DNA from: Actinomycetes bacterium
GTDB taxonomy: Bacteria > Actinomycetota > CALGFH01
Length of the DNA: 9,811 nucleotides
Direction of reading: 5' to 3'
NCBI GenBank assembly: GCA_030152105.1
Contig: JASLIH010000236.1
Coordinates: 1 to 9,811, forward strand
This document shows positions 1-7,300 of this stretch, piece by piece (position 1 is the stretch's first letter; each line of letters starts with the position of its first letter). Made by a program: the position numbers and the translations under genes. The notes beneath the pieces were generated by a model that was given only the letters and a program-made list of their open reading frames with translations, was not told the origin of the DNA and made no database searches.

Positions 1-375
1 AACCACCGCGCGGTGCTCATCACCCGAAGGTCCGGCGGGGGACTGCAGACCTCGCCCGTCCTGGTCGGGGTAGACAACGAGGGGAAGGTGGTCATCTCGA
101 CCCGGGAGGGCGCCTACAAGACGCGCAACTTGCGACGCGACCCGACGGTCGTCCTGTGCGTCCTGTCCGATGCCTTCTTCGGCCGCTGGACACAGATCGA
201 GGGGACGGCGCAGATCGTGTCGCTGCCGGAGGCGATGGAGGGACTGGTCGACTACTACAGGTGCATCAGCGGGGAGCATCCCGACTGGGATGACTACCGC
301 CGGGCCATGCAGCACGACCAGCGCGTGCTGGTTCGCGTCTCGATCGACGCGGCGGGCCCGGCCCATACCCGCTAG
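1..375 (+). CDS. PPOX-class, probably F420-dependent oxidoreductase (5' end outside window)
   Basis: Small split-barrel flavin/deazaflavin-binding protein, cytosolic, predicted to reduce or oxidise an unknown small molecule with F420 (or FMN). The frame is open from base 1, and the 124 visible residues start NHRAVLITRR, which in relatives lies about 15-20 residues inside the protein, so the GTG at 13 is probably not the start and the true start lies left of the window. Family signs: the strand LQTSPVLVGVD (residues 15-25), VVISTREGAYKTRNLRRDP (30-48), which forms the cofactor phosphate-binding part in this family, VVLCVLSD (50-57), and the characteristic tail LVDYYRCISGEHPDWDDYR (82-100). It ends with TAG at 373-375. 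The next gene starts 81 bp later on the same strand, so co-transcription is possible. The F420 assignment rests on resemblance to the Rv1155-like group, not on a unique motif; the substrate is unknown. Confidence 0.85.
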   Translation, partial: NHRAVLITRRSGGGLQTSPVLVGVDNEGKVVISTREGAYKTRNLRRDPTVVLCVLSDAFFGRWTQIEGTAQIVSLPEAMEGLVDYYRCISGEHPDWDDYRRAMQHDQRVLVRVSIDAAGPAHTR

Positions 376-443
376 CCAGACCGCCCCAGTCGTCCTCGGC
401 TCGACAGGCGGTGACCGCCGGCGGGTGCGATGAGCGGATGAGT

Positions 444-450
444 AGGAGGA
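444..450 (+). promoter_or_regulatory. Strong Shine-Dalgarno of the VOC gene
   Basis: AGGAGGA lies 6 bases before the ATG at 457. It is the best ribosome-binding site in the window and fixes the start of the VOC protein. A three-codon mini-ORF (ATG AGC GGA TGA, 430-441) ends just in front of it; this is probably chance. Confidence 0.8.
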
Positions 451-456
451 GTACCA

Positions 457-876
457 ATGGCGAGCGAGGACTTCCCCGCCCCAAGCGAAGGATTCGTGGT
501 GACCCACTTCATCGTGGCCGCGGACGTGGCCCGCTCTCGGGAGTTCTACACCGGGGTGCTTGGCGGCAAGGTCGTGCTGGACGGCGAGCCGACGATCGTC
601 AAGCTGGCCAATGGCTGGGTGATCATCAACGTCGGTGGGGGACCGACCGATGACAAGCCCGAGGTCGTGCTGGAACCACCGGCCGATCCCACTCGGGCCA
701 GCGCCTTCCTCAACCTCCGGGTGGCCGATATCCAGGCCGCCTACCAGGAGTGGCGCTCCCGCGGGGCCGAGTTCCTCACCCCACCCAAGGTCCACAGTAG
801 GGAGATCCGCTGCTACATGCGCGACCCCGACGGGCACCTGATCGAGGTCGGCCAGACGACCGGCGTGCCCACCTGA
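457..876 (+). CDS. VOC family (glyoxalase/bleomycin-resistance fold) protein
   Basis: 139-residue protein of the vicinal-oxygen-chelate superfamily: metal-dependent lyases, dioxygenases and drug-binding proteins built from paired beta-alpha-beta-beta-beta modules. Module 1 (about 13-65) contains THFIVAADVARSREFYTGVLGG, with His17 at the usual first metal-ligand position. Module 2 (about 75-132) contains FLNLRVADIQAAYQEWRSRG and the hallmark end RDPDGHLIEVGQ, with Glu130 at the usual last metal-ligand position. Both ligand positions are filled, so a metal-binding enzyme is plausible, but reaction and substrate cannot be read. Length is normal. The ATG at 457 has a near-perfect Shine-Dalgarno six bases upstream. 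It follows the PPOX gene on the same strand and converges with the next gene, leaving only 14 bp between stop codons. No metal-resistance or antibiotic context is visible. Confidence 0.88.
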   Translation: MASEDFPAPSEGFVVTHFIVAADVARSREFYTGVLGGKVVLDGEPTIVKLANGWVIINVGGGPTDDKPEVVLEPPADPTRASAFLNLRVADIQAAYQEWRSRGAEFLTPPKVHSREIRCYMRDPDGHLIEVGQTTGVPT

Positions 877-890
877 GCCAAATGTGTGGG

Positions 891-1367
891 TCAGTCGGCA
901 AAGGTGAACCTGGTCGCATCCTTGGGGAACGACGACCACGCGATCACCCGCCGCGGGTGCAGCGCCCCTGGCTCAGAGTACGAGCTTGCCTCGAATTTGA
1001 TGCCGTATTCGGCGTACTTGCTGTTCGCAAGATCGGCCAGCCGCTGGGCCAGTTCCGGCGAAGGCTTCGACACGCGAACCGCTCCCTGCACCACCACGAC
1101 CCTCCACGGGTCCGGCAGGTGCATGGTCACGTGCGGGTTCGCCCGTACCAGCTGCACGTGGACGGTTTCGGGGCTGCCTCCGTAGTACCAGACATCGTCG
1201 ACCCAGAGGCCGTCGACCGGCACCACGTGCGGGCTCCCATCCCCCCGGTTGGTGGCAAGCCAGTACTGCTTGGCCTGTTCAAGCTGGGCACGCACCCGCT
1301 CCCAGGTCAGGGTCTCCGTTGTCTGCCCGTAGCCCTGAGGCAGCTCCAGTCTCTCCGCGATCGGCAT
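891..1367 (-). CDS. Pyridoxamine 5'-phosphate oxidase-fold (PPOX) family protein
   Basis: 158 residues, probably a cytosolic FMN- or F420-binding split-barrel protein. After a short N-terminal extension come helix TWERVRAQLEQAKQ (21-34) and the typical first strands YWLATNRGDGSPHVVPVDGLW (35-55), then the cofactor-edge segment YGGSPETVHVQLVRANPHVTMHL (62-84) and VVVVQGAVRV (90-99). The C-terminal half carries GIKFEASSYSEPGALHPRRVIAWSSFPKDATRFTF, common in this subfamily, where it packs at the barrel end. The ATG at 1365-1367 is supported by AGGAG on the minus strand (1375-1379) with 7 bases of spacing. It is transcribed toward the VOC gene. It shares its fold, but no close sequence identity, with the protein at the left edge. 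Cofactor and substrate are unknown. Confidence 0.82.
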   Translation of the reverse strand: MPIAERLELPQGYGQTTETLTWERVRAQLEQAKQYWLATNRGDGSPHVVPVDGLWVDDVWYYGGSPETVHVQLVRANPHVTMHLPDPWRVVVVQGAVRVSKPSPELAQRLADLANSKYAEYGIKFEASSYSEPGALHPRRVIAWSSFPKDATRFTFAD

Positions 1368-1648
1368 GGCAGCGCTCCTGGTTGTGGTTGCGGCGGTAGT
1401 ACAGCATCTGCCGCCGACAGCCCGCGCTCACGACCATCTCCCGGACGCTGATCAGACATCGGCCAACCACGCCGTTGGAGCCTCGACGAGCTGCCGCCAC
1501 GGCCCGTACGAGCACACAACCGCAGCAGCACGGCTCGAGGAGGTCCGGCCACGTCGCGGGGCCCTTCGCCCATCGTGGACCGACGCCGGGCACCGGCTCC
1601 ACCCGCGCCGGGGCAGGTTGGCCGTCGAGTCCGCCCGTGTCATCGACG

Positions 1649-2425
1649 TCAGGAGACCTGGAGACCGCCGTTGATGTCGTAGGTCGCGGCGGTGATGTAG
1701 CCGGCGTCCTGGCCGAGCAGGTAGGCCATCAGGGCCGCCACCTCAGCCACTGTGCCCACCCGGCCGACCATGCTGTCGGCGCCCAGCTCGGCCTTGCGCT
1801 CCTGGGTCAGGGTCCCGCCCATGATGTCGGTGTCGATCGGCCCTGGCGCGACGCAGTTCACCGTGATCCCGTGCGGACCGAGCTCGCGGGCCAGCGCCCG
1901 GCTGAAGCCGATGAGCCCCGCCTTGGAGGCACTGTAGGGCACCTTGGAGTAAGTCCCGCCGCCGCGCTGGGCCGCGGCCGACGAGACACTCACGATGCGG
2001 CCGACCCCGGCGGCCACCATCGCGGGCACGACCCGCCTGGTCACCAGGAACACCCCGCGCATGTTGATGTCGAAAACGCGGTCCCACTCGGCGAGGGTAA
2101 GGTCCAGGAAGTCGACCGGGGAGCTCACCCCGGCCACGTTGGCCAGGCCGATGATCGGCGGCAGACTGGCCTCGACCTGGGCGATGGCCGCCTCGACCGA
2201 GTCCGGGTCGGCGACGTCGGCGGCGACGCCGAGCGAGGCCACCGACCGGCCGCCGCCGATCTCGGCGGCTGTCCGCTTGGCGGCCTCGCCGTCGAGGTCG
2301 AGGATGGCGATCGACCAGCCGTCGCGGGCCAGCCGCTCGGCGGTGGCGCGCCCGATGCCACGCGGGGAGGCGGCCCCGGTAATGACCGCGGTGCGTTCGG
2401 CGGGGAACGGGTTGTCGTCGCTCAT
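1649..2425 (-). CDS. SDR family NAD(P)-dependent oxidoreductase
   Basis: 258-residue classical short-chain dehydrogenase/reductase, FabG-like length, cytosolic. Dinucleotide site: TGAASPRGIG (16-25). Asp43 at the end of the second strand (AILDLD) favours NAD(H) over NADP(H). NVAG (96-99) is the structural NNAG variant. Catalytic set: Asn121 (DIN), Ser149 (SVSS), Tyr164 and Lys168 (YSASK). A PGPIDTD substrate-loop segment (194-200) and the C-terminal INGG motif are also present. Everything needed for catalysis is there; the alcohol/ketone substrate is not predictable. On the minus strand GGAAGG (2436-2441) lies 10 bases before the ATG at 2423-2425. It starts 35 bp after the stop of the upstream hydrolase pseudogene on the same strand, so it may once have been second in a two-gene operon. 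Confidence 0.92.
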   Translation of the reverse strand: MSDDNPFPAERTAVITGAASPRGIGRATAERLARDGWSIAILDLDGEAAKRTAAEIGGGRSVASLGVAADVADPDSVEAAIAQVEASLPPIIGLANVAGVSSPVDFLDLTLAEWDRVFDINMRGVFLVTRRVVPAMVAAGVGRIVSVSSAAAQRGGGTYSKVPYSASKAGLIGFSRALARELGPHGITVNCVAPGPIDTDIMGGTLTQERKAELGADSMVGRVGTVAEVAALMAYLLGQDAGYITAATYDINGGLQVS

Positions 2426-2460
2426 AGGGTTGCTGCCTTCCGGTCGAGGTCAGGCGACCG

Positions 2461-3259
2461 TCATTCTCCCAAGGATGCGGAGAAACGCTCCCGGAGATGC
2501 CTGAGCACCGGCCAGGCGCCGTCGGCGGTGTTCGAGATCACGGTGTAGGTGAGGCCGGGCGCTGGGTCATGCACACTCATGAACGACACCCCGGCGTCCT
2601 GCCCGATCAGCATCACCTGGTCACGCGACTCGTGGAGGAAGAACCCGAGCCCGCAGCGCATCGGCTCCCCCGGCACATCATTGTGTGGCCGCACCATCTC
2701 GGCCACCCACCTCGCGGGGACGATCTTCCCGGCGAGAACAGAGCCCGCCAGAAGGTACTCAGGTCGGCCACGCTGGTGTACGCCCCGCCGTCGCCCACGC
2801 CGCGAACCAGCAAGTGGAACACGTTACTGCGCCACCGGCCGCCCCCGGCCGGCACGTAGCCAGTGGCGGTCCGGTCCGGGAGTTCGTCGGAGCGCAGGAA
2901 CTCGCTGTCGCGCATCCCGGCCGGCTCACAGACCCGGGCCCGCACCAGGCAGCTGCTCCACTGTCACCCGGTCGTCGATGAGTGGCAGGTCATCCCGCAG
3001 CACCGACCGCGCAGTGCTGGACAAGTCCAGCACTCCCTGCTCGATCAGGCTCACCACAACCAAGGCGGTCAGCCCTTTCGCGCCGCTGGCGATCGCGAAC
3101 CGGGTCTCCACGGTGTTCGGGATCTGGTGCGCGATGGGCCAGGCCGTACGCCCGGGCGAACTCAACCTCGCCACCGCGGTCCACCGACACCACGCCGGAG
3201 AAACTGTGCTCGCCGGCGACCGCGTCGACCGCCTCGGGCAGGGGGTTTTGGGGGTTCAT
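2461..3259 (-). pseudogene. Broken serine hydrolase of the beta-lactamase (class C/esterase) family
   Basis: Four minus-strand segments in changing frames rebuild one protein. Segment A begins MNPQNPLPEAVDAVAG (ATG 3257-3259) and runs to AYGLAHRA. Segment B continues HQIPNTVETRFAIASGAKGL to VTVEQL, with the SxxK nucleophile motif (Ser codon 3085-3087, Lys 3076-3078). Segment C resumes at LVRARVCEPAGM and runs to TFWRALFSPG. Segment D is MAEMVRPHNDVPGEP to RFSASLGE, stop 2461-2463. A to B lacks about 2 nt near 3130, and C to D lacks about 1 nt in a short G-run near 2728-2732. At the B/C junction (about 2946-2952) roughly 70-75 residues expected in relatives are missing, including the YxN-type catalytic Tyr region. 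The deletion removes catalytic residues, so the gene is dead even if the small shifts were sequencing errors. Intact relatives act as esterases or beta-lactamase-like hydrolases. Confidence 0.85.
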
Positions 3260-3265
3260 CGACGC

Positions 3266-3271
3266 AGTGTA
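3266..3271 (-). promoter_or_regulatory. Candidate -10 box of the hydrolase pseudogene, leaderless arrangement
   Basis: On the minus strand TACACT (fits TANNNT) stands 6 bases before the ATG at 3257-3259, which would place transcription start at the start codon. I see no Shine-Dalgarno there, which agrees with a leaderless mRNA. No convincing -35 element is seen. Confidence 0.35.
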
Positions 3272-3420
3272 GTGCCGCCGGGCCAAGCCCTCGACCGGAT
3301 TCACCCTGACCGTTCCGGGGCCGCCGGCGCCGAGCGGCGCCGGATCGCGTCCTGCGGCGGTGGGCCGCCCGCCGCTACCGCGGCGGTCGTCAGGATCTGG
3401 GCGGGGGCGCCGAAGCTGGC

Positions 3421-3426
3421 TAGCAT
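3421..3426 (+). promoter_or_regulatory. Candidate -10 box for the YCII-like gene, leaderless GTG start
   Basis: TAGCAT (TANNNT) lies 8 bases before the GTG at 3435 and there is no Shine-Dalgarno between them, so the transcript probably begins at or next to the start codon. The -35 region (about 3397-3403) does not resemble TTGACA. Leaderless genes are common in actinobacteria. Confidence 0.35.
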
Positions 3427-3434
3427 GCCTGACC

Positions 3435-4040
3435 GTGGAGTACTTCTTCTACTGTCGTGGCCGGTCGGGGACCGAGGCGCTGGCCGACGAGCTGGCCGAG
3501 GTCCACTGGTCGTTCGTGGACGGCTATGCGGAGCATATGATCGCCAGGGGGCCGACGCTGACCGCGGACCGCACCTGGACCGGCAGCATGCATATCGTGG
3601 ACCTGCCGGACGCCCAGGCCGCGCGGGTGTTCGCCTTCCAGGAGCCCTTCTACCGGGCTGGCGTATACGGCGAGGTGCTGGTCCGTCGCTGGCGCAATGT
3701 GCTGGGCCGCACGATGTGGGACTACCCCGCCGAGGCTGGCGATGACCGGCGTTTTCTAGTCATCGGTCGCGGCAAGCCAGGCGTGGAGCCGGCCCGCCAG
3801 GCCCTGGAGGCGGCGCAGCGGCGCTGGTTCGGCGAGCCCGGCCACCGCGACGGGTTCATCCTGCGCGGTCCCCTGCTGGCTGACGACGGCGCCGGGTGGG
3901 TGGGCAGCGCGCTGCTGGTTCAGCTCGGTGACCGCGCCGCGGTGGAGGCCATGCTCGCCGGCGCGCCCTATGTGCAGGCCGGGCTGTATGCCAGCGTGGA
4001 GATCCACGACTGGCAGTTCGGGGGGCGCCACCAAGCCTGA
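3435..4040 (+). CDS. YCII-related protein with two tandem YCII-like units
   Basis: 201 residues from the GTG at 3435 (MEYFFYCRGR). The frame is open upstream to 3360, but those residues are low-complexity and unlike the family, so the GTG after the TAGCAT box is preferred. Unit 1 (about 2-90): EYFFYCRGR, EVHWSFVDGYAEHMIARGP (22-40, with His24), SMHIVDLPDAQAARVFAFQEPFY (51-73), AGVYGEVLVRRW (75-86). Unit 2 (about 106-195) repeats the plan: RFLVIGRG, HRDGFILRGPLL (137-148), GSALLVQLGDRAAVEAMLAGAPY (157-179), AGLYASVEIHDWQF (182-195). Paired landmarks are RGP at 38-40 and 144-146, and the AG[VL]Y segments. YCII proteins are small ferredoxin-like-fold proteins of mostly unknown activity; one suspected chemistry is dehydrochlorination or similar His-assisted catalysis. 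The first unit keeps the His; the second is more divergent and may be structural. It is divergent from the pseudogene (175 bp apart). Function unknown. Confidence 0.82.
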   Translation: MEYFFYCRGRSGTEALADELAEVHWSFVDGYAEHMIARGPTLTADRTWTGSMHIVDLPDAQAARVFAFQEPFYRAGVYGEVLVRRWRNVLGRTMWDYPAEAGDDRRFLVIGRGKPGVEPARQALEAAQRRWFGEPGHRDGFILRGPLLADDGAGWVGSALLVQLGDRAAVEAMLAGAPYVQAGLYASVEIHDWQFGGRHQA

Positions 4041-4331
4041 CGACCCAGCTCATTGGGACCGCATGAACCACCCGAACCAGTCAGCACTCAGAGTGGTCTA
4101 GCGGACACCACAAGTGAGCTGCTGACAATCTGCTGACAAGCGACGCTGCGCGAGGAACCGATGCTGCAAGCGTCGTTCCCCCTCCACGCTCACCAGTTCG
4201 GAGCCCCGGCCACGCAATGAGCCGACCTGACAGCTGGAAGCGAAGCGTCCTGGGGGACTGTCTAGGTGCGGGGCGCCCGCTGGTCGGAAGCAGCTTCGCG
4301 TCGGATGGGCCGTCTGCAGCTGAAGGTAGCC
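4041..4331. other. Intergenic region upstream of the cyclase gene
   Basis: 291 bp without a supported gene. It contains a 9-bp tandem direct repeat TGCTGACAA at 4120-4128 and 4131-4139, spaced one helical turn (11 bp), and a loose inverted repeat CGACGCT (4141-4147) / AGCGTCG (4169-4175) with a 21-nt loop. No convincing -35/-10 pair or T-tailed terminator was found. The minus-strand open frame across it has no recognisable protein features. Confidence 0.5.
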
Positions 4332-7300
4332 ATGGCCGGGCTCGCCTCCTACGCTCTGCGCATGCCGATCTGCGCGCAATGCGGCGAGGACAATCCGGCG
4401 CGGGCCCGGTTCTGTCTTGCCTGCGGATCGCCCCTTGCCGCCTCCGGCACGGGCCGGGAGGTCCGTAAGACGGTCACGGTGGTCTTCAGCGATCTCGTGG
4501 GGTCCACTCCGCTCGGTGAGCGGCTCGACCCTGAGTCGCTCCGGGAGGTGATCACCCGGTACTACGACCGCGCCGCCGAGGTGCTCGCGCGTCATGGCGG
4601 CACCGTCGCCAAGTTCATCGGGGATGCCGTGATGGCGGTGTACGGCATCCCGCGGCTACACGAGGACGACGCATTGCGGGCGGTGCGAGGCGCCGCGGAG
4701 CTGAGCGATGCCCTGGCTGAGCTTAATAGGGAGCTCGAAGCGGCGTGGGGCGTGCGCCTTGCCCTTCGGACCGGCGTGAACACCGGGGAGGTAGTGGTCG
4801 GCGACGCGGTCCATGGGCAGGAGATCGTCGTCGGCGACGCGGTGAACGTGGCTGCTCGGCTCGAGCAGGCAGCCGGCCCCGGCGAAGTGCTCATCGGCGA
4901 GCAGACCTGGCGGCTCGTCCGCGACGCGGCCACGGTCGAACCGGTGGCGCCGCTCGCGGTGAAGGGCAAGGGCGACCCGGTTGGGGCTTTCCGGCTGCTC
5001 GGTGTCCGACCGGACACCTTGGGGCACGCTCGCCACCTGGAAGCGCCGATGGTGGGCCGGACCGTCGAGCTTGGGCTCCTGGACAATGCCCTGGGGACCG
5101 CCGTGGCCGGACGCTCCTGTCACCTGGCGCTCGTCCTGGGCCCGGCGGGCGTGGGGAAGTCCCGCCTGGTCCAGGAGTTCCTCGCGACCGTGGAGGCACA
5201 GGGGACGGTCCTGCGCGGCCGCTGTGTCGAGTACGGGGAGGGCCTGACCTACAGGCCGATCGCCGAGGTGATCCGCCAGGCCGCGATGGCGAGCGGACGG
5301 CTCGGGCTGCGCGACCTGCTCAAGGGCGAGGAACACGCCGCCTTCGTGGCCGAGGGGCTGGCGGGCATGGCGGGGACGGATGGACAGACCGCGTCTCGTG
5401 AGGAGGTCCCGTGGGCGGTCCGGCGGCTGTTCGAGGCGCTGGCTCGTGGCCGGCCCCTGATCGTCGTCGTCGACGACCTCCACTGGGCCGACCCTGCCCT
5501 GCTCGACCTCCTTGAGCATGTAGCCCGCTTCGCCAGCGATGCCCCCATCCTGATCGTCGGCACCGCCCGACCCGAGCTGCTTGACGACCGCCCGGACTGG
5601 GGGGCCCGCAGCACCGAGGTCGAGGTGATGATGCTCGAGCCGCTCGGCGAGGACGAGTGCGTCCGGCTGATCGGCAACCTCCTCGGCGGCGCCGGCGTGT
5701 CGACCGAGACGGCAGGCACCATTGCCAGGACTGCCGGCGGCAACCCGCTGTTCATCGAGGAGCTCATCGCTGAGCTGATCGACCGGAGGTTGCTCGTCCG
5801 CTCCCACGATCGATGGGAGGCCACAGCCGACCTTGCCCATGTCCCCATCCCGGGCGGTGTGTCCGCGCTGCTGGCGGCCCGCCTTGATCGCCTCGACGTC
5901 GAGGAGCGGGCGGTCCTGGAGCGGGCGACCGTGGTCGGCCAGGTGTTCGACCGCCCGGCGGTCGACGCGCTCTCGACAGAGCCCGAGCGGCCGGCCGTGG
6001 GGCCACGCCTGGCCGTGCTGGTCCGCAGACAGCTGATCCTTGCCGAGGAAGCGGGCGGCGCCGTCGACGGTGACGCCGCCACAGCCGGGCCCGGGCGTTT
6101 TCGGTTCCGCCACCTCCTGATCCGGGACGTGACCTACGAAGCGCTGCCCAAACGCCGCCGCGCCGAGCTGCACGAGCGTCTCGCGGACTGGCTCGGGCGT
6201 GAGGACGGGGAGGTGCGGCCCGAGCGCGACGAGATCGCCGGGCACCACTTCGAGCAGGCCTACCGCTATCTCGAGCAGCTCGGACGGATTGGCCCCCGGG
6301 AGGTGGAGCTGGCCATGCGGGGCGCCAGGCGACTCGCGAGCGGCGGGCGCCGGGCCATGAGCCGCGACGACCCGCCCGCGGCCGTGAACCTGCTCTCCCG
6401 CGCGCTCGACCTGCTGCCATCCGGCGACCCGGACCGGGTTGCCTCGCTGCTCGACTTGGGCGATGCGCTTGCCGAGGCGGGCGAGTGGCGGCGGGCCCAC
6501 GAGGTCCTCACCGAGGCGGCCGACGGCGCCAAACTGGCCGGCGACCGCCTCCTGTCCGCCCGGGGCACGATCGCCCTGCTCTACCTGGGCGAGGTGACCA
6601 GGCCGCGAGGCTGGACCGAGCACGCCGAGCGGGAGGCCGGCCGGGCGATCGCGCTGTTCGAGCAGTCTGACGACCGGATCGGCCTGGCCCACAGCTGGCG
6701 GGTCATCGCCCACGTCTACAACCGCCGGCTCCAGTGGGCGGAACTGGAGCGGGTCGGGGAGCGCATCGTCGCCTACGCCCGCCGGGCCGGGGATCGAAGG
6801 ACCGAGACGCGCATCCTGGGAGGGATCGCGGCAAGCCTCTGTCTGGGGCCGACGCCGGTCGAGGAGGCGGTGGAGCGCTGCGAGCGGATCCTTGCGGAAC
6901 TCGGCGGGGCGCTCCGACCGACCATGATGGTGCTGGACAGCCTGGCGCTGTGCTCGGCGATGTTGGAGCGCTTCGATGAGGCCGAGCGCCTGTTGGCGCG
7001 GGCGGACACGATCCGCGAGGAGCTCACCGGCAAGCTCTGGAAGGTTGGGCGGGTCGAGTTCAGCGCCTGGACCTACCTGCTGGCCGGCCGACCGGGCGAC
7101 GCCGAGCGGGTCCTGCGGCCTGCCTACGAGGCGTTCGCTCGGATCGGCGAGAAGGGCGGGACCCTGGCGATCCACGCAGCGCTGCTCGCCGAGGCGATCT
7201 CTGCCATCGGGGGTCGCGACGAGGAGGCGGAACAGCTGAGCCAGATCGCCGAGGCGGCCGCCGCCGACAGCGAGGACGCGGCCGCGCAGGGCGAATGGCG

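Noticed and set aside
407..419. GGCGGTGACCGCC hairpin between the PPOX and VOC genes
   Set aside because: A 5-bp GC stem is commonplace at this base composition and has no T-tail or promoter context.
1368..1648. Possible small gene or remnant upstream of the minus-strand PPOX gene
   Set aside because: Both strands are open in places, but no stretch resembles a known protein, and there is no ribosome site that would set a start apart from the PPOX gene itself.
1475..2548. 357-codon plus-strand open frame opposite the first SDR
   Set aside because: Its composition is that of an antisense shadow (many Gly, His, Arg, Asp) and the SDR on the other strand has every catalytic motif.
2549..3745. 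398-codon plus-strand open frame spanning the hydrolase pseudogene and the YCII gene
   Set aside because: The translation is low-complexity and overlaps two regions with clear homology in other frames.
4091..4110. Segment resembling a tRNA D-arm (GTGGTCTAGCGGACACC)
   Set aside because: No anticodon stem, T-arm with TTCGA, or acceptor stem follows, so it is neither a tRNA nor a convincing tRNA-derived attachment site.
4141..4175. CGACGCT / AGCGTCG inverted repeat as a terminator of the YCII gene
   Set aside because: The 21-nt loop, the short stem and the absence of a T-run do not fit an intrinsic terminator, and it lies 100 bp past the stop codon.
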